Shown: piece after piece, positions 7,420 through 9,785 of the stretch | Numbering within the stretch: position 1 is the first letter of the stretch | Layout: the number at the start of each line of letters is the position of its first letter | Source of the DNA: Acinetobacter sp. | GTDB lineage: Bacteria; Pseudomonadota; Gammaproteobacteria; Pseudomonadales; Moraxellaceae | Assembly: GCA_030152275.1 (NCBI GenBank) | Contig: JASLHF010000202.1 | Span: 1-9,785 of the forward strand | Direction: 5' to 3' | Length of the DNA stretch: 9,785 nucleotides | Position numbers and translations under genes: made by a program | Notes under the pieces: model-generated | Seen by the model: only the letters and a program-made list of their open reading frames with translations | What the model was told of the DNA's origin: nothing | The model's database searches: none

Positions 7420-8711
7420 CACGAGCTCTTTTTTCACACTTTTGAATTTGCTGCCATTGCACCCACAATAATAATTTTTCGTGCATTATGTCTAATCAAT
7501 AACAACCCAAAATCCAGCGTGTATAACTTAGAACTGCCCAATTTGGTGTATGAAATAGATCGTCACGTATTTCAAAGCACGCGTTTTAATCCCAAAAATC
7601 TTAAAGATCCTTTTTTTCTCAGCGTTTATAACCTTATGCACATGAGAAAAAAAAACAACCTAATGATGATATTGTAATTTCTTGGGCAGATCTGAACGCA
7701 CAGAAAAATGACTTCAAAAATCCACCTGAACTGCTCCAGTGTTGACAGACCAATCATTTTTTCTACGTGTAAAACAGAGCGCAAGACGCATTAAAATATT
7801 TGCCGCAAAATAATCCAGCCAATCTGACAAACTATCTTCAATTAAGTCAAGTATGGTTAAAAGGCCGAATTTTAGAAAGCAGCGGACAAGCGCCAGCCAC
7901 ACAGCAATATTGGGAAAACTTACTGACGACCAGTAAAACCGCAGAACAACGTGACTTAGCAGAGCTTATGCTTTATTCATATTATGCCAAGCAAAATAAC
8001 CCTGCTCTTTTTGTGGGCGCATAAGCCAAAATCAAACAAGCCGCATTGCAAAAAAAGCTTTATAGAAAACATGGCCAATGAACGCTGTTTGATGCACATC
8101 CTTCAAGATCAAACTACACAAACAGATCAAAAAAATTTAGCGCTCTATACGGTGCTGCAAAAAATCCTTGATTCATCAAAATTACAGTTTATTCAATCAA
8201 GCCTATCAACAATTACCAAAAAATGCCGCACAATATGTCTATAACACTGAAAGTTTTGAACATTATAAAAATCAGCCACCACTTGGCAATTTTGTTTGGA
8301 AAGGCAACAAAATCAGCAACACTTTGCAATGTCCTGATTTATACACCCTGACTCAAACACTCGAAAAATCACCCAAAGACCTCAATCTACGGCTATGCTT
8401 AGGTGAATATATCCGTTCTGAGCAAGGCTATAGTGTCAAAAACCTAACCTATAACGAAAAAGAACATAGCAGTTTCCAAGGCGCTGTCTTTGCGCGCGGT
8501 CAAGTGTATAAAGATATAGTCAAAACCAGTACAGCTGGCGAATTAAAAGCTTATGCACTGTACCGTTCCATTATGTGTTATTCCCCAAATGGCACGAATG
8601 ATTGCCAAGACCAAGACGTTGCAAACGTCTGTCAGAAAGCAATGGTTCGATCAAATTCAGCGAGATTATCCAGATACATCATGGACAAGATCTTTGAAAT
8701 ATTATTGGTAA
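7420..8711 (+). pseudogene. Decayed gene for a probably helical-repeat (TPR-like) protein, multiple frameshifts and stops
   Basis: No intact gene exists here, but protein-like segments line up across frames. Segment 1 reads from 7420 (start not identifiable) through NPKSSVYNLELPNLVYEIDR to LMHMR near 7647. After a nine-A run (7647-7655) the frame changes and continues QPNDDIVISWADLNAQKND. That second segment reads on past TGA at 7743 and TAA at 7770, through NPANLTNYLQLSQVWLKG, to TAA at 8022. A further shift lies between about 8025 and 8080, and another at the six-A run 8159-8164. The frame from 8165 reads IHQNYSLFNQAYQQLPKNA and on to about 8620. A final shift near 8621-8630 gives VRKQWFDQIQRDYPDTSW and ends LKYYW-stop at 8709-8711. 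The three stops follow Cys, Val or Ala codons and would each be restored by a C at the first base (CGA, CAA, CAA). Ala/Leu/Gln-rich helices and the YP-x3-W ending suggest a TPR-like protein; this is inference and the family is not recognised. The intact length would be about 400-430 residues. Confidence 0.82.
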
Positions 8712-8717
8712 CGCATT

Positions 8718-9512
8718 GTGAGTTGGCAGATCATTAAGCACTCAAGACTATTTTTCATTCTGGTCTTTATCAACATCGCCTTGTGTGTGGCATGCTCACC
8801 TACCCAATCAGAAGATATCGCTCAGCCTCAAAACCAAACGGATCAACGTGTCAATGCACAGCAATATTCCAGTTTTTGGATTTGGGGCAATATTTCTAGC
8901 GCAGCTTATTTACACCATGCGAAAGAGCTCTACATTTTGCAAGGTGAAATGAATTGGGATCGCGCTAAGCGTACTTCTGTTTTTATCCCGCAAGGCATAG
9001 CTATTCTGCAAAAACCTCAGCAGAAAATTTGGCTGGTGATTTGCAGCCATCATTTAAACTGGTCTGAGGCGAATGTTGAAATGGTGATACAACAATGGAA
9101 AAATGCAGGAAATCACATTCAGGGCTTACAAATTGACTTTGATGCAAAAACTCAAAATTTGCAGCAATATGCAGTTTTTCTACAAAAGATAAGACAGCAA
9201 CTGCCGCAAGAATATCGTTTGAGTATTACCGGGCTTATGGACTGGACGAACCTGCAAAATCCAAACACATTAACTTTACTGCGGCAAAATATAGATGACA
9301 TTGCCATTCAAACCCACCGCGGCAGCACGACGATTAGCAATTATTCAGCCTATTTAGCCAAAGTCGCTCAACTGCAATTGCCCTATAAAATTGGCTTGGT
9401 GCAGCATGGTCAATGGCAAGCACCCAAACATTTAGCTCAAGACCCTAATTTTAAAAGTTATGTGGTATTTCTATTGCATTCGAAACCCGAGAGTATTCCA
9501 CAAAATAATTAA
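8718..9512 (+). CDS. DUF3142-family predicted lipoprotein
   Basis: The protein has 264 residues. It begins with Lys/Arg followed by a hydrophobic stretch (11-25) ending LCVAC, so Cys26 is a likely lipidation site, although Cys rather than Leu stands at -3. Residues 27-48 are a Gln-rich linker. The rest matches the DUF3142 pattern: FWIWGNIS (53-60), LQIDFDAK (137-144), LSITGLMDW (168-176), DDIAIQTHRG (193-202), KIGLVQHGQW (224-233). Alternating strands ending in acidic residues suggest a TIM-barrel related to glycoside hydrolases, but no activity is established, so none is assigned. The GTG start at 8718 is chosen because it opens directly into the signal sequence; only a weak GGTAA precedes it. 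It lies 6 bases after the pseudogene stop, so its translation was probably coupled to that gene. No terminator is seen after it. Confidence 0.85.
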   Translation: MSWQIIKHSRLFFILVFINIALCVACSPTQSEDIAQPQNQTDQRVNAQQYSSFWIWGNISSAAYLHHAKELYILQGEMNWDRAKRTSVFIPQGIAILQKPQQKIWLVICSHHLNWSEANVEMVIQQWKNAGNHIQGLQIDFDAKTQNLQQYAVFLQKIRQQLPQEYRLSITGLMDWTNLQNPNTLTLLRQNIDDIAIQTHRGSTTISNYSAYLAKVAQLQLPYKIGLVQHGQWQAPKHLAQDPNFKSYVVFLLHSKPESIPQNN

Positions 9513-9582
9513 GGCTTTTTAATGAAATACCTTGTATTCCAGCCTCAAACGCACTAAAATTCACGCTTCGCATATTCTGCGA

Positions 9583-9617
9583 CATAATTAAACCGCTTAT
9601 TTAACAGTTTAATTATG
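9583..9617 (+). repeat. 11-bp perfect inverted repeat upstream of the rpsF promoter
   Basis: CATAATTAAAC (9583-9593) and GTTTAATTATG (9607-9617) are exact reverse complements separated by 13 bases. One more pair (9581 with 9619) follows after a mismatch. The element ends 11 bases before the -35 box of the rpsF promoter. No T-run follows, so it is not a standard terminator. It could be a protein-binding site or a weak transcript-end hairpin for the DUF3142 gene. Confidence 0.75.
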
Positions 9618-9628
9618 ACTCCTTGCTT

Positions 9629-9656
9629 CTGACAATTGCGTTAGGGGCTGTATAAT
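9629..9656 (+). promoter_or_regulatory. Sigma-70 promoter of the rpsF operon
   Basis: A -35 box CTGACA (9629-9634, five of six to consensus) and a perfect -10 TATAAT (9651-9656) are separated by 16 bases. It sits directly before the S6 gene, as expected for a highly expressed ribosomal protein operon. The predicted start site, about 9661-9664, lies only about 10 bases before the ATG. Confidence 0.8.
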
Positions 9657-9660
9657 CCGT

Positions 9661-9666
9661 AAGGAG
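9661..9666 (+). promoter_or_regulatory. rpsF ribosome binding site
   Basis: AAGGAG is a strong Shine-Dalgarno match with a 6-base spacing to the ATG at 9673, which fixes the start. Its overlap with the predicted transcription start means the transcript's first bases may be the ribosome binding site itself. Confidence 0.85.
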
Positions 9667-9672
9667 CTGACA

Positions 9673-9785
9673 ATGCGTCATTACGAAATCGTACTTTTAG
9701 TACACCCAGATCAAAGCGATCAAGTGGTTGGTATGGTAGAACGCTATATCTCTCACATCAAAGATGCTGAAGGTCAAATTCACCG
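9673..9785 (+). CDS. rpsF: 30S ribosomal protein S6, N-terminal part (truncated by window end)
   Basis: S6 is a small-subunit ribosomal protein that binds with S18 to the central domain of 16S rRNA. The first 37 residues are visible, beginning MRHYEIVLLVHPDQSDQV and continuing to EGQIH, which closely follows the S6 N-terminal strand and helix (the E. coli protein begins MRHYEIVFMVHPDQSEQV). The start is fixed by this match, the strong AAGGAG and the promoter just upstream. In related bacteria rpsF leads an operon with rpsR and rplI; those would lie beyond the window. Confidence 0.97.
   Translation, partial: MRHYEIVLLVHPDQSDQVVGMVERYISHIKDAEGQIH

Noticed and set aside
7800..8024. Short open frame with TTG start
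   Set aside because: It is an internal fragment of the decayed gene: the same frame continues upstream past the stops at 7743 and 7770 with protein-like sequence, and there is no ribosome binding site.
7984..8244. 86-codon open frame
   Set aside because: Only its middle (about 8080-8160) resembles the decayed protein; both ends are out-of-frame readings of the pseudogene.
8168..8737. 189-codon open frame with TTG start
   Set aside because: Its middle is real former coding sequence, but its last 35 or so codons are out of frame relative to the YPDTSW...YYW ending, and it overlaps the DUF3142 start. It is part of the pseudogene rather than a separate gene.
9512..9545. AGGCT/AGCCT hairpin after the DUF3142 gene as an intrinsic terminator
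   Set aside because: The stem is short and broken and no T-run follows it.

Overview
The window looks like a stretch of a gammaproteobacterial chromosome, most likely Acinetobacter or a close Moraxellaceae relative. This rests on moderate-to-low GC with A/T-rich intergenic DNA, the protein sequences themselves (PpsA, the Cyo subunits, the start of ribosomal protein S6), and the absence of phage or transposon signatures. The genus is an inference from remembered sequence character, not a database match. All recognisable genes read on the + strand.

Layout. (1) 2-1323: the C-terminal part of phosphoenolpyruvate synthase (ppsA), with an apparent one-base deletion near position 70, closed by a strong intrinsic terminator. 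(2) 1405-2190: a membrane protein with an N-terminal GYF_2-type domain and a C-terminal RDD domain, probably monocistronic and followed by its own terminator. (3) 2236-2493: a long upstream region for the cyo operon, containing a large dyad (2373-2448) interrupted by a perfect TATAAT. (4) 2494-7375: cyoABCDE, the complete cytochrome bo3 ubiquinol oxidase operon, tightly packed, ending in a clean intrinsic terminator. (5) 7420-8711: a decayed pseudogene of a probably helical-repeat protein, with several frameshifts and at least three in-frame stops. (6) 8718-9512: an intact DUF3142 lipoprotein gene that starts 6 bases after the pseudogene stop. (7) 9513-9785: a short intergenic region with an 11-bp inverted repeat and a strong promoter, then the first 37 codons of rpsF.

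How the genes work together. CyoA-D form the four-subunit quinol oxidase in the inner membrane, and CyoE makes the heme O that CyoB needs. PpsA converts pyruvate to PEP for gluconeogenesis, which fits an organism living on organic acids under aerobic conditions. The pseudogene and the DUF3142 gene look like a former two-gene unit in which the upstream partner has been lost.

Novelty. Most of the window is ordinary core genome, and I do not see a new multi-gene system. The items most worth a second look are the cyoA upstream dyad, the decayed partner of the DUF3142 gene, the ppsA frameshift, and the inverted repeat in front of rpsF.
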